A DNA stretch of 64,000 nt from Tuctoria greenei (GCA_036927565.1 JAYESD010000001.1:8122001-8186000), one strand, 5' to 3'. Positions 45,599 through 58,218 are shown, counted from the first letter of the stretch. Notes: a model not told the origin generated them from the sequence alone. Program-made: numbers and translations.

Positions 45599-48500
45599 GA
45601 ACTCGCGCTCATCACTTTCCTCCGGGCTAACATCGATGTGTTTTCTTGTCAACCGTCACAAATGCCTGGGATCCCTAGGGAAGTGATTGAGCACAATCTG
45701 AAGATCTACCCCGACGCCCGGCCTGTGCATCAGAAGTCTCGGAAGCAATCCGTAGAGTGACATAACTTCATTCGACAAGAAGTGAAGAAGTTACTCGAAG
45801 CCGGATTCATCTGAGAGGTCTTCCATCCAAAATGGCTGGCAAATCCAGTCGTTGTGCCCAAGGCCGACGGGAAGCTTCGGATGTGCATTGACTACACCAC
45901 ACTAAATAAGGCATGTCCAAAAGATCCATTCCCACTACCTAGAATAGATCAGATAGTGGATTCAACCTCCGGGTGTGAATTACTGTGTTTTCTAGACGCA
46001 TATTCCTGGTATCATCAAATCCGGATGTCTAGGGAAGATGAAGAGCATACCTCATTCATCACAGTAGATGGATTGTACTGTTATACAGCCATGCCCTTTG
46101 GTCTCAAGAATGCAGCTTCAACTTTTGTACGAGCTATGTACAAGACTTTTGAAGAACTCATAAGATACATAGTGGAAGTGTACGTCGATGGCATCTTGGT
46201 CAAAGTCAGGGACAAGGAGTCACTCCTGGACACCTTGCAGGCTGTCTTCGACAAGCTGTGGGCTACCCGTACAAAGCTAAACCCAGACAAATGTGTCTTC
46301 GGGGTTAGATCCGGAAAACTTCTTGGTTTCCTGGTAAGTCACCGGGGCATAGAAGCTAATCCGGCGAAGATTAAGGCCATTGAAGACATGTGGCCACCAA
46401 CCCGCATCAAAGACGTCCAAAAGTTGACTGGATGTCTAGCAGCCCTCAGCCGGTTCATTTCAAGCCTGGCGGAATGGGCACTCCCCTTCTTCAAACTATT
46501 GAGGAAGTCCGGACCATTTCAATGGTCCGAAGAAGCAGAGAAGGCATTCCAGGAACTGAAACAGTTCCTCACCACCCTACCGATTCTGGTAGCTCCGAAC
46601 CCTGGTGAGCCTTTGTTGCTTTACATTTCAGCAATTGACGAAGTCGTTAGTATGGTTCTGGTTGCGGAGAGACCAGAGCTACTTCATACTGAGGAATCCA
46701 GACCCCTTCAGGAGGGTCCGGAGGTACCTGAAAGCGAGTCTGGGTCCCAGCTCCCAGACTCGAATCCACAAGAAGTTACTTCAGGAGACCCATACCCCCC
46801 CGAGAGGGTCCAGGTCGCTTCTGAAGAAGCCCCGGGTTCCTCCAGCCAGGACCCGGAGGTTCCCGAAGAAAATCCGTATTCCTCCGAAAGGATCCGGGTC
46901 AGTTAAGAGGAAGCTCCGGACCCCTCCGGGAAGGTCCGGACCATTCAGCGCCCATTGTACTTCATTAGTGAAGTACTACATGATGCCAAGACTCGATACC
47001 TAGAGGTGCATAAGCTGCTCTATGCAGTTCTTATTGCCTCCAGGAAGCTTCGCCATTACTTCCAAGCTCACAAAGTCTCAGTGGTGACCTCTTACCCACT
47101 TCGAGCAATTTTGCATAATTCCAATTCAACTGGGAATATTGCAAAATGGGCAGCGGAATTGGCTGAATTTGATCTTGAATTTATTTCAAGGCAAGCAGTC
47201 AAGAGTCAAGCATTGGCAGATTTTGTGGCAGAATGGACTCTGTCTCCATCAAACCCTGGGGGCCCCAGTGAGCAGAAGACGGAGCATCAAACTCCAGCCT
47301 TCACCGAGCCTCACTGGACCCTCTACTTTGACGGTTCCATGTAGAAGCAGGGGGCTGGAGCTGGAATCCTTCTCCTTGCACCGACCGGGGAGAAGGTGAA
47401 ATATATGGTACACCTTGACTTCAAGGCGACCAACAACATGGCAGAGTACGAAGCACTCATCTACGGACTAAAGGTGGCACTGTCATATGGTGTCAAGCAA
47501 CTGCTGGTCAAGGGAGATTCGCAGCTCATCATTAAGCAGGTGAAGGGTGAATGTTCCTGCAATAATCTCCAGTTAGCTGCTTACCTCCTTGAAGTCCAGA
47601 GGCTTCAGAAGGACTTCGAAGTCCTAGATCTCCACCATGTCCAGCGTGCCCACAACGCTGAAGCCGACGAACTCACGACGAAAGCGTCAACCGGAGCTCC
47701 GGCTCCTGACGGAACTTTTGTCCGGAGGTTGTCGAAACCCACAACTCAGCCTGCCGAACTGAGCGAAGGGGGCGAGATCAGCATCCCAAAGCTGACGGTC
47801 CCGATGGCCCTGTTACCATGGCAGCCATCAAGGGTCGTAGGTGCTGCCGGAAGCTCCGAGCAACCCAACACGCAAGACTCAAATGCTCAAGTTAGTTCCG
47901 ATGCATGGATCTCGGAGATCCGAAACTACTTGAAAGACAACATCCTTCCTGACGATGATGTATCCGCTGACCGGGTAGTCAGATTGGCTAAAAGATACAC
48001 GTTGGTAGAAGGGGATCTCTACCGGCGCGGTGCCAACGGCATCCTAATGCGGTGCATCACAAGGGAAGAAAGTTGTGAGCTCCTCGCAGAAATCCATGGA
48101 GGCGAGTGTGGGAACCACGCGTCTTCCCGCACGCTGGTCGGTAAAGCCTTTCGGCATGGCTTCTACTGGCCTACAGTACTCCAGGATGCAACTGAGCTGG
48201 TGAAAAAATGCAAAGCATGTCAATTTCATGCAAAGCAAATTCACACACCGGCTCAGCTCCTACAAATGATACCTCCTACATGGCCTTTCGCTGTGTGGGG
48301 GATGGACATCTTGGGACCTTTCCCAAGAGCCGTCGGAGGTTACAAGTTCCTGTACATCGCCATTGATAAGTTCACTAAGTGGCCGGAAGCAACTCCAGTT
48401 GTGACAATCAACAAGCAATCTGCTATCAACTTTTTGCAGTCCATTTTATGCAGATTTGGAGTCCCAAACAAAATCATCACTGATAATGGGACCCAATTCA

Positions 48501-49141
48501 CAAGCTCTGCATTTCAAGGATATTGCGAAGACCTCGGCATTCAAGTTTGCTACGCCTCTGTAGCTCACCCAGCTAGCAATGGCCAAGCCGAGAGAGCAAA
48601 TGCTGAAATACTTAAAGGACTCAAGACGCAGACCTATGAGCGCTTGAAAAAGCATGGAGCCAACTAGATCGAAGAGCTTCCGCCCACTTTATGGGGCAAC
48701 AGGACATCTCCAAACCGATCAACTGGAGAGACACCCTTCTTTCTGGTGTACGGAGCTGAAGCAATCCTTCCTCCGGAAATCACCTTGGATTCACTCCGGG
48801 TCCGGATCTTCGACGAAGCCACGCAGGACCAGCTCCGGCGCGAAGACCTAGACCTCCTTGAGGAGGGAAGGTGCCAAGCAGCTGTTCGGAATGCCCAATA
48901 TCGCCAAGCCCTTCGGCGCTATCATCAGCGGCATGTACACAACCGACAGCTCGAGAAAGGCGACCTGGTGCTACGGAGAATACAATCCAGAGAAGGGTTA
49001 ACCAAACTCTCCCCCGGCTGGGAGGGACCCTTCCGAGTGATTAAAGTATCCCGTCCCGGAAGCGTTCTCTTGGCTACCGAGGATGGGACACCTCTCCCAA
49101 ATCCTTGGAACATCGAGCACCTCCGTAAGTTCTACACTTAA
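45599..49141 (+). pseudogene. Tat-B pol: RT, dual RNase H, integrase (multiple nonsense codons, altered RT active site)
   Basis: In frame with gag-protease across the TAG at 45596. Lesions relative to Tat-A include two CGG-type codons turned to TGA (near 45758 and 45813), TAA near 46904 and a Gln codon to TAG at 47341. There is also Trp to TAG at 48666 and a frame disturbance near 48715. The RT motif reads YVDG instead of YVDD near 46185, so polymerase activity would be lost even if stops were bypassed. The second RNase H and the integrase zinc finger (HGGECGNHASSRTL to CKACQFHAKQ) are recognisable, as are the DDE core (GMDILGPFPRAV, ITDNGTQFTSSAF, NGQAERANAEILKGL) and a C-terminal domain ending HLRKFYT. 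Confidence 0.85.
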
Positions 49142-49864
49142 TACCATGGAGGTGAGTCTTGAGTAACTTGAGATGTATGTTATAGAGTCATTGTACAGAG
49201 TCGGGTAGTTCCTCCGGGAGAGCAGCCGGACCTTTCCCGAAAGGTCTGCAAAGTTCATGTAACACTTGTCATAGTCTCCGGACTAAAAGTGTGGCTAACT
49301 ACCCTGGGTCAAACGAGAAATGAAACACGCTTAGCCTGGTTCCGTACCCTAAGAGTGTACTTGTTTCCCCTGTACCCCGGACCTATAATGAAAGACATCT
49401 TCATGTGAAACAGACTCCACGTGCATTTACTTTGTACAGGCTCAACATTCTTTATTTTTCTCTTTCTTGTCTATAACAAAGACGTGCCGTTCTTAAGAAA
49501 TTTTAGTTCGACCGGTTTATATACAATATGATTTGTATTGTCAATTCTTTTGGATTCAAATATTGTTCCTGGCCAAATCGCTTGAAAGCCGCCAAGCCAA
49601 TCTAGGGCCGGAGTGTGCTATCGACTTAGCCTGGTCAAGCACCCTAAGTACGCCACTCTACCTACACACCGGCAGGCCGAAGTAAGGCGAGTCCAAATAC
49701 AATTGAATCCGGAAGAAAAGGTAATGTATTTGATTGTGTCTAGAATCGCGTTTGACCTAAAACTTTCTTGAGAATCGTAAGCCGCGACGAAGTTATAGAC
49801 AATAAACAAATTTTACTATTTTTCTTGACTTCAGTGTGCAGGAAAAATAAAATACACGTTGATG

Positions 49865-50190
49865 GAGAAAAGCCGGAGCTAACAAAGTTCCGACTCCCCT
49901 AGGTGGTTTTTAATCGATGTTACGCATCAAAAACAAGCATCACCAGACTAATCAAGCTCCGGTAAAGCTAGGGGGGTCAGCCGTCGACGCTGAATAAAAG
50001 ATGGTGAGAAGACCCCGCAAACGGAGTCTGCTGCCAACAAACTAAGTGCTGGCAAAGGTCACTGCCGGAGCTACTAGGCTCCGACACCCCGGAGGACTAA
50101 CTATCGATGCCCTACGCGTTGATAGAGACTATTGCCGGAGCTACTAAGCTCCAGCGATAGACAATGTCGGAGCTTCTAAGCTCCGACAAC
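49865..50190 (+). repeat. Short hairpin array in Tat-B spacer
   Basis: Units such as CCGGAGCTACTAGGCTCCG, CCGGAGCTACTAAGCTCCAG and TCGGAGCTTCTAAGCTCCGAC repeat between integrase and the antisense ORF. They match in kind and location the units at 29650-29905 of Tat-A. Confidence 0.6.
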
Positions 50191-50474
50191 CTCAGGGGGC
50201 CTTCACTATGGAAGACTTCGAACCTAAATCCTACAAGTTCGGAGCAAATGAGTCTTCAACAAAATACAACATCCTCTTGGTACATGTTCACAATCAAATT
50301 GTGTACATCTACCAGGGGGCCAAGTGAAGACAAAAGCGTTGAAGACAAAAAGTGAAATTCACAAAAATTTTGGGATTGCATTCATCTGGAGACAAGAAAT
50401 TACATCTGGAGACAAGAGATTACAAAATTGAGGAAGAAGAAGAGAAAATACAAGTGAGAACTATAGAGATGGTC

Positions 50475-50575
50475 CTAGACCCTATGGAAGAATTGGGCGA
50501 CCTTCTGGGCAACCTCCGATACGTTGGCTCGGGTAGCTTCGCCTTCTCCTTCGACGGGGCCTTCAAGCACCGGGT
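50475..50575 (-). pseudogene. C-terminal remnant of the Tat-B antisense ORF
   Basis: The minus strand encodes the last 33 codons (PVLEGPVEGEGEATRANVSE to FFHRV), nearly identical to the end of the Tat-A antisense ORF, with the same TAG stop. It is cut at 50575 by the next element. Confidence 0.8.
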
Positions 50576-51239
50576 TGTAACACCCTCAATTTTCGCATCA
50601 TGCATTGCATACATGATCATGCATTAAACATTAGTAGGATAAAAGATAGATAATAAAAGATAAACCATACATATATGGTGTAGCAAAAAAAAAAGAAGAA
50701 ATAGAAAATAATAATTATAGCCTAAAACATGTATTAGGGAATAAATATAAAATAATAATAATATATAAAAAGAAATATATATAAATAAATTATATAATAA
50801 TAAATATATACATATATAAAATAATAAATAATATAATGAAAAAAATGAAAAAAACAAAGAAGAAAGAAAAAAACCTAACCGCTGGCCAGGCGGCCGAAGC
50901 CGGCCCAGCCAGCTGCCCCCCCGCCGCCACGCGCCTCAGCGCGCCCCACCTGCTGGGTTCCGGCCTCCCGCGCCGAAGCGCCCGATCGCCCGCTCCCGCT
51001 GCTGGGCCCCACCCGCCGAATCCCGCTCGCCCGATCCCGACGCCCCGCAGCACCCCCCCCCCCACCCGAATCGCGCTCCCGCGCGGGATTCCCTCGCAGC
51101 GCGCACCACGCTCCCGCCCGAATCCCGCCCGACTCCCACTGGCCCCACCCCGACGCGCCCAGCCTCCCGCTCGCGCACGCCCGCGATCGAACGCAACCGA
51201 CTCGTCCCTGGATGCCGCACGCGTACGCCCCATCGCCGC

Positions 51240-51249
51240 CTATATAAAC
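51240..51249 (+). promoter_or_regulatory. TATA box in the Gypsy LTR
   Basis: CTATATAAAC follows a GC-rich upstream segment (50880-51235) and is preceded by an unusually AT-rich block (50640-50870). It is a plausible promoter for the ORFs downstream. Confidence 0.55.
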
Positions 51250-52393
51250 ATCGAGACTCCGTAGGGATTTTCCCGATACCGCAGAAAACCGCCGCCGCCT
51301 CCACGGTAAAAAAAAGCCCCACCGCCGGAACCAGAGACCAGAGGGCTGCACCCAGGGAAGAAAAAAAAGAAAAAGGAGGGGAAGAAGAGGAGGAAAAAGA
51401 GGAGGGCGCCACCGTCCGCAGGAGATCGTCGCCATCGCGTCGCCGTCGTCGTGCCTCCGGAGGACCCTGCGCATCTACTTCGTCTACGCATTGTCCCCAT
51501 CCCGTGATCATCGAAGCCATCGCATCTACGGTAGGCCATGTTCCCGATGCGAATTTTAGCGACCATATTGAATCTAATAGACGTAAATTGATCGTAGTTG
51601 CATCGTATTTTTATTTTCAGCAGCATTAATCCACCCTAAAATCCCCGTAAACTCATATGAACACATATGAACTAGTTGTATCTAATTAATAAACAACCAT
51701 AGTTAATTAATTATTGAATTGCGCATGCATGCATGTCATTGCATGTTGATTATTTCGTGTGCATCATACTGAGTTGTATGAATTTTCTTGTATGTGTGAT
51801 CACGCGTAGAGGAACGTGCTCAAGAGGCCGCATACGAGGATTTCCAGAACCAAGATTTCGAAGCGCTTGAGCAACCCCATCCGTCGGAGCAAGGCAAGTG
51901 TCCTTGAAGCATATTGATCTTGTTTTATTAAATGTTTTGTTTGCAAACTGCATGCTTGTGTCAATTTGATGGGAATCCTATGGTAGGAAGTTTACTAGTT
52001 TTGTTTGACCACCCTTGTCACCTGGAATTTAAGGTAGAGAGTCGGGAAGGGTTTTTACCTTTTTGCTTCGCTTAATTAATTGGGATGGCAAACAACACTA
52101 CACATTTAATTATGCAAAAAGTATTGATCGCTGCTACGTTTTTGATAAAAATTTTCAGAAGTGAGCAATATTAAGTGCTGCTGTTTTGCTGCTTAAATTT
52201 TCGTGAAAAAAGTGTGTTTTGCTACTGTTATGTGTGGGTAAAATTATTGTGTTGGCTGCTTCATTTTTTTTCTCTCTAAATTTTTCATTCTTTGGAACCG
52301 CTGCACCACTCTTTTTCCGCCATTTTAGCTGCTGAAATTTTCAGATTTGTATTTCATTATTTTTTTCCTCTAATGTATTCTTGTTTTCTGTAG

Positions 52394-53233
52394 ATGGCCC
52401 GCACCAAGACAACCCCCCGTAAGTCGACCGGTGGACTTGTGCCCCCGCGTAGGTTGGCCAGTCGCTCTCCGGCCATCGACCCCCGTCACCCTGTGGTGAT
52501 CCGTTCTGACAGCAGGTCCGCAGGACAACTGCGACATCGTCTCCGTGCCCTACTCCGCGAGGCTGGCTACCGTCACCACAACCTCTCGCTCTCCTACCAC
52601 ACCACTGGAGTGCAGCGCCCCGACAGGAAGGAGTGGAGCTGCAAAATCTATATCTACTATGGTGATGAGTTGGTGAAGCCCCACAGCAGTCCTGCTTGGA
52701 GGAGCTCCCGCTGATCTGCGGAGCAGGATGCTAGCTGGTAAGCAGCCACCTTTTTGAGTCACGCCCGCCGTTTCCGTCTGGAGGACACGGTGCACGCCTT
52801 TGTTCTGCAGCGTCCCAGTGGCACTGCGAGCTTCGTCTCCAGGCACGTGGAGGGACCCCTGGACCTCCCGCAGTCTCGTCAGACTGTTGACGACGTGGCC
52901 CAACTCAGTGCCTGACTTCAGAGGGCGCAATAGAAGATTCAGGATGTACGTGACCTCGCCCAGTGCCACGAGGCGATAATCAGGAGGTATCGTCGGATCA
53001 CCGATGAGGACCCGGACGACTACGCGTCCGACACCCCGACGTGGACCCCAGACTCTCCAGACCGTCGCAACGGCCAGCGTGAGTCGTCTTCTGAGGAGTC
53101 CTCTGATGAGGAACCTTCTAGTATGGCATCTGCCGCACCACCGCCGCCTGCTGCCTCACCACCACAAGACCCCGAGGACCCCGACGACGACGACAACGAG
53201 GACCCGGAGGAGTTCCCGCTTGACGACGAGTAG
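52394..53233 (+). pseudogene. Gypsy upstream ORF (ORF0-like) with histone H3 tail-like N-terminus, four premature stops
   Basis: A single frame of 279 codons runs from the ATG at 52394 to the TAG at 53231. It is interrupted by TGA at 52712, TAA at 52739, TGA at 52913 and TAG at 52931. The protein starts MARTKTTPRKSTGGLVPPRR. Compared with the histone H3 N-terminus it keeps A-R-T-K, T, R-K-S-T-G-G, P and later L-A, including the K4 and K9/S10 equivalents. The centre is Arg-rich with an SCKIYIYYGDE segment. The C-terminal 70 residues are Ser/Pro-rich and then strongly acidic (DPEDPDDDDNEDPEE). Some grass Gypsy elements carry an extra ORF before gag; its function is unknown to me. The start ATG directly follows TTTTCTGTAG, which could be a splice acceptor. 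Confidence 0.65.
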
Positions 53234-53540
53234 TCCTCGACCTATGCCACGACTCAAGGATAGGCACACCCCCATTAGTTAAATAAGAGCGACGTAGACA
53301 TACTTGTGTGACCTTGAGTTGTGTTACTTCTTTTAGGATTTTTGTCAATTTTGTTTGGTGCTTGTTTGAGTGCTTGTGTGCTTAGTAGAGAGTTGTGGGA
53401 TGCTTCGACACTTGTCCACATCCTCATATAGGTCTATATTAGTAAAGGATTATTTAGTGTCACATACCTTGATGCATATAGTTGGGACGTTTCCTTCTAA
53501 ATTCTAAATCCTTCTGTCCCCACCTTTCTTTCACCAACAG

Positions 53541-54593
53541 ATGGTGATAACTCGTAACTAGAGGGATGCCAACGATGAGGTGAAGCGCAATGAAGTACCT
53601 CAGAACAACCAGGGACATGCTCATGGAGCTATCAATATTGAACAACTGTTAGCTATGCAGAACCAGCTCATACAGACCATGATACAGACCATGGGACAGC
53701 TGCAAGCTGGCAACAACAATCAGCCTCATATACCGCCCCCGCCACCACCCCAGCCTCCTCACAACTGTTTGGGAGAGTTCATGAGGACCAAACCGCCTAC
53801 CTTTGCACAAGCCACAGACCCAATGGAAGCTGATGATTGGCTGAAGTCCGTTGAGAAGAAACTTGCTATTGTCCAGTGCACTGATAGGGAGAAGGTTCTC
53901 TTTGCATCACATCAACTAGTTGGAGCAGCCGCTGACTGGTGGGAAGCTCTTTGCAACGCTCATGATAATCAGGAGGCAATCACTTGGGCTAAGTTTAAGC
54001 AGAGTTTTCGTTCCCACTATGTACCTGAAGGATTTATGATACTGAGAAGACAAGACTTTGAAAATCTCAGGCAAGGAAGGATGAGCGTGAGTGAGTATCT
54101 CAACAAATTCACTCAATTATCAAGATATGCTCCAGAAGACATCAAAACTGATAGTAGGAAGCAATATCTATTTATGAGGGGTCTCAACAATGAAATTCAA
54201 GTCCAGTTGCTCAATACTGATTATCCAAACTTCCAAAAGCTTGTTGACAAGGCTATTGTGGTTGAGAACAAGATTCGTGAGATGGAGCAGGACAACAAGA
54301 GGAAGATGCCACATCATGGACCGCAGCAAGGAAGCAACGTTCGCCCCCGCTATGCACCACCTACTGCACCACACTACAACCCATCTGCTCCCGCATACCG
54401 CGCTACTTATCCGCCCCGCCCAAATCAGCCACTGCAGCAACGCCCCGCCATGCAAGCGCCTCGCTATCCCGTGCCACCTGCGCCGCGTCCTAACATGGCG
54501 GCGAATGCTTAAAACCAGCTGCGCCCAAACTTCCCTAATGCTACGGGCGGTAAGGCATGCTATGTGTGTGGAGAACCCGGGCACTTTGCAATT
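53541..54593 (+). pseudogene. Gag of the nested Gypsy element, truncated in its zinc knuckle
   Basis: ATG at 53541 (MVITRN), a TAG at codon 7, then open from about 53562 to 54512. It has a Gln/Pro-rich N-terminus and a Retrotrans_gag domain (PPTFAQATDPMEADDWLKSV, GAAADWWEALCNAH, GRMSVSEYLNKFTQLSRYAP). A Pro-rich tail contains one TAA (54510). The CCHC knuckle CYVCGEPGHFA is cut after GHFA by the Copia insertion, so the last cysteine is missing. The ATG follows TTTCACCAACAG, another possible acceptor. Confidence 0.8.
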
Positions 54594-56104
54594 TGAAAGT
54601 GCATCTAGGACTCCCTTGTGGGTTTTGGATGATTTATGACAAGCAATTGGGATCCTAATCCTTTTGTTGAGATGAATGCAGGAAAATGATGAAAAATGAG
54701 CAAAGTGCCAAAAATAGGGAAATTGAGAAGGAAAATGAATTTGAGCTCAAGGAGGAGAAATTAGTAGTTTAGTATGTATGGAGTGTGTTAAGGAAACACA
54801 CCCAAGAGCTCAATCTCATTTAATCACACACACACAATGCACAAAGCTATACAGGACTGGACTAGTCCGATATCAGCCGGACTAGTCCGATATCTTTCTG
54901 ATCCACTTCGGACTAGTCCTCTCCAATGCGGACTAGTCCTTAACACAATTCACAAGTCACACAAAATCGTACAAGTCCGTTGTGACCCGGACTAGTCCGA
55001 TATTCATTCTGATCCACTTCGGACAAGTCCGGTGTCTACACGGACTAGTCCGATATACACACTGATCTAAATCAGACAAGTCCTCCAAGTGCGGACTTGT
55101 CATCCCAAACACTTAGGGTTTCATTTGTCCGGACAAGTCCGATGGCAATCGGACTAGTCCGAAGCTTTCCAGTAGCAAAATCGGACAAGTCCGTTTTCAA
55201 CCGGACTAGTCCGATATTCCTGGACACTTAGGGTTTGCTACACACAGCACACCGGACTAGTCCGGTGACCACCACGGACTAGTCCGATCTTTCTGAACCC
55301 TAACGGTAACTTCTAGAAACCCCATATAAATAGAGGTGCACGGCCCACTTTCACCCACTCTCGAACCCTAGCGCCATCACACCTCCCAAGAGACTCAAAA
55401 ACCATCTCTCTCCACGAAATTAAGTGCAAAATCAATCAATCCATTGAAGATCACTTCTAGATCATTGGAGAGGCACTTGGCACACGATTGAGCTCTTGGT
55501 TTGAATCTCTAACACACTCTTGTATCTCAATTTGTATATTTCGAAGTGTGTTATTGGTGGTCTTGAAGCATGTAATCAAGGGAGCTCTCAACTTGTGAGA
55601 TCGCCCCTTCAACTTGGTGATTTACCCCTGTGTGATTAGTGGAAGAGGATTGGCCTTCGTGGCGATCTGACGAGGGAAGGGTTGGTGAAGACCCGGTCCT
55701 TTTGTGGGCTCCTCAACGTGGATGTAGGTTGCCTTCGTGGTAACCGAACCACGGGATAAATCTTGTGTCTTGTTCATTTGTGTTCATCATTCTAGTTGAT
55801 CAACATTATCTAGGGTTTGATTCATTTTGTTGAATTCAAGTTAAATAGTTGAATAAGAATCATACTTGCAATAGAACTTGACATACAACTATTGAACTAT
55901 TATTAAAGTTTATATTTCCGCTGCAAATGTCAACGAAACAATCAAATTGACCTAACTTGATCAACCTAGCCTGTGAAATCCGAACTAGTCCGCACTTTAC
56001 CGGACTAGTCCGATATATCTGGTTTTGACCTTGTTGTTGAAGTGCTACAGGAACCGAGAAATTTCAAAAAGGCCTATTCACCCCCCCTCTAGGCCTACAT
56101 TCAA
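54594..56104 (+). repeat. 5' LTR of the Copia element
   Basis: 1,511 bp starting TGAAAGTGCATCTAGG and ending CCTACATTCA just before the primer-binding site. Its first third (54856-55290) is dense in GGACTAGTCC palindromes. A CATATAAATAG TATA-like box lies near 55323. The 3' end CACCCCCCCTCTAGGCC is typical of grass SIRE-like LTRs. Confidence 0.8.
54856..55290. repeat. Array of CGGACTAGTCCG-type palindromes in the Copia LTR
   Basis: About 17 copies of a near-palindromic GGAC(T/A)AGTCC core, usually flanked by C and G, spaced 15-35 bp apart and often followed by ATAT. Two further copies lie near 55980-56010. The interspersed sequence is not conserved, so this is not a simple tandem repeat. Confidence 0.85.
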
Positions 56105-56106
56105 TT

Positions 56107-56121
56107 GGTATCAGAGCAGGT
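56107..56121 (+). other. Primer-binding site (initiator tRNA-Met)
   Basis: TGGTATCAGAGCAGG, the standard plant Copia primer site complementary to the 3' end of initiator tRNA-Met, lies two bases after the LTR. Confidence 0.9.
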
Positions 56122-56156
56122 TCTTCAAGAAAGAGTGCAACCACTCGAAGAGATCA

Positions 56157-58218
56157 TGTCGGACATGAAGGAAGTCCAGAAATTCAACAACAGGAAGAAA
56201 TGAACAATGACAAGCACCAAAAGCTTGAAAAGTATCTCGAAGCCATTCAAGACTTCGATGATGATGATGAGGAGACATTGGAGCTGAAAGCACTCCTTAG
56301 AAAGAAAGCGCTTTCCAAAGGGAAATCTAAAGTCGAAGAAAAGAAGAAGGGGAGTAGTCACACCGACTACTCCCGATATCCTTTTAATTATGACCGTTTA
56401 AATTCTAACAGCAGTCATTATCTATCTATTCCTCTCGGAAAAGCCCCACACTTCGATGGGAGTGATTACTCCATGTGGAGGCAAAATATGAAGATGCACT
56501 TGATTTCCCTTAACCCAAGTTTATGGCATATTGTGTGCACAGGAATAAACATCCCTGATGACGATGAAGAGCTCACGCCAAGTCAAGAGCAAGCCATCCA
56601 CAGGAATGCCCAAGCCGCAACCATTATCACCTCATCTCTAAGTCGAGATGAATTCACAAAGGTGGACGGATTGGAAATTGCCAAAGAAATCTGGGACACA
56701 CTACAGACAGCACATGAAGGTGACCGGCATGTGCGGGAGGCAAAGATTAAAATGATTGAAGGCGAACTAGGAAGATTCGCGATTGAGGAAGATGAGTCTC
56801 CCCAGGACATGTACAACAGACTGAAGACTCTTGTGAACAAGGTTCGATCATATGGGAGCAAAAAGTGGAATGACCACGAGGTTGTAAAGCTCATCCTTAG
56901 AGCCTTTATGCCTCGCAACGTCACACTTTGCTCTATGATCCGAGAAAGTCCCGGGTACAAGAAAATGACTCCGGATGAACTGCTTGGCAAAATCATCAAC
57001 TTTGAGATGATGGAGAAGCAAGCCAAGCACGTAAAAGAAATAGCTGACCTCACATCAGCCAAGAAGAAGGGAGTTGCCCTAAAGTCCTCACTCAAGCCTC
57101 TATCCAAAGAAGCAAGAGAAGCACATCTTGAGGAGGACAACGATGATGAAAGCAGCGAGCTGGACGAAGAAGATATGATTTTGTTCATGAAGAAGTTCAA
57201 AAGAATTATGAAGAAAAGACAAGGAACAAAATCGAGTGAAGGAAAATACAAGGAGAAGACAAAGCCGAAGATGAGGTGGGCATGCTATAAATGTGGTGAG
57301 TACAATCACTTTATAGTCGATTTCCCGTATGAGGACAACAAGAAGAAGAGTAAAGAGTCCAAGCCTCAACCGAAGAAATTCTTCAAGAAGAAGAAACAAG
57401 CTGAACAAGCACACATCGAAAAGGAGTGGGACTCAAACGATGAGTCCTCATCGTCCGATGAAGAAGAAATGGCTAGCATAGCCATTGAAAGCATGTCCAA
57501 GAAACCCACACTCTTCCCCACACTCGGTGCAAAGAAGGCAAATGGAACTTGCCTCATGGCTAAGGAAGGTAAACGCAAGGTAAACATCAAAACTTCTTCC
57601 TTGCATTCTTACTCAAGTGATGATGATCTAGATAGTGATGATGAAGATATGCTAATTGGTTTAGATAGAAAAACTGCTGCTAAAATGAAATTCTTGCTTA
57701 ACCAACTTGTTTAGAAGGAAGAGCTAATTGATCGTCAACAAGACATGATTATCTCCCAAAAGGAGAAGCATGTCGAACTTGACAATCTTCTAGTTCTTGA
57801 AAAGGAGAGAAACCACTCACTAGAGCTTGAGCTAGCTTCAAGCAAGAAAACTTGCTTGGAGTTAACCAACTCAAACGTTGCAATCAAGGATCAACTTGAT
57901 GACCTAATCAAGGTCAACAAGATCCTTGAAGTGCAGGTTGAGTCACTCAAGCTTAGTGAACCTTCCTCCTCTTCAAGCCTACCTTCTCAACCCACTTCAA
58001 CTAATATCACTCATATTTGCAAATGTGATAAAATTAACACCAGGTTGAAGGAAAATTCTACCTCCACAAAGGACAAAAATCCTACCCAATGTGTAATATT
58101 TGACAAGGAGAGGATCAACTATGCACGTAGTGCATATTTGGTCCAAAGACCTCCAAATGTCAAGTATGGCATTGGTTACTCTTATGATGGAAAGCAAAGA
58201 GCTGGAAATCCTTTGTGA
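56157..58218 (+). pseudogene. Copia gag (UBN2/CCHC type), frameshifted and with a damaged zinc knuckle
   Basis: A first ATG at 56157 opens a 15-codon frame (MSDMKEVQKFNN) that is one base out of register with the main frame from 56200 (504 codons). The main frame has the plant gag domain (FDGSDYSMWRQNMKMHLISL, AKEIWDTLQTAHEG, MTPDELLGKIINFEMMEK) and an acidic/Lys-rich linker. Its knuckle CYKCGEYNHFIVDF lacks the final cysteine (Phe instead). A TAG at 57712 interrupts it, after which the same frame continues for 157 codons as a coiled-coil region (KEKHVELDNLLVLEKERNHS) to 58218. Confidence 0.8.

Larger units (their letters stand above)
42286..50575 (+). mobile_element. Second Tat-lineage Gypsy element (Tat-B), 3' end displaced by a nested insertion
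   Basis: Plus orientation: 5' LTR, primer-binding site, intact gag-protease, decayed RT-RNaseH-integrase, hairpin spacer and the C-terminal 33 codons of the antisense ORF. It then stops abruptly at 50575, where a TGTAACACCC Gypsy LTR begins. The rest, including its 3' LTR, should lie beyond the nested elements and outside the window. It is the same family as Tat-A but a different insertion in opposite orientation. Confidence 0.9.
50576..54593 (+). mobile_element. 5' part of a second Gypsy-type element (TGTAACACCC LTR), nested in Tat-B
   Basis: Starts with TGTAACACCCTCAATTTTCG, a typical Gypsy LTR start, and ends where a Copia LTR begins inside its gag zinc knuckle. It holds a long LTR/leader, an extra ORF with histone H3-like start (52394-53233) and gag (53541-54593). 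The gag sequence suggests a chromovirus, possibly the Tekay group. I could not locate the LTR end or the primer-binding site. RT, integrase and the 3' LTR lie outside the window. Confidence 0.8.

Noticed and set aside
54856..55290. CRISPR-like array
   Set aside because: The repeat is only 10-12 bp, spacing varies, the context is a plant LTR retrotransposon, and no cas genes could be expected.
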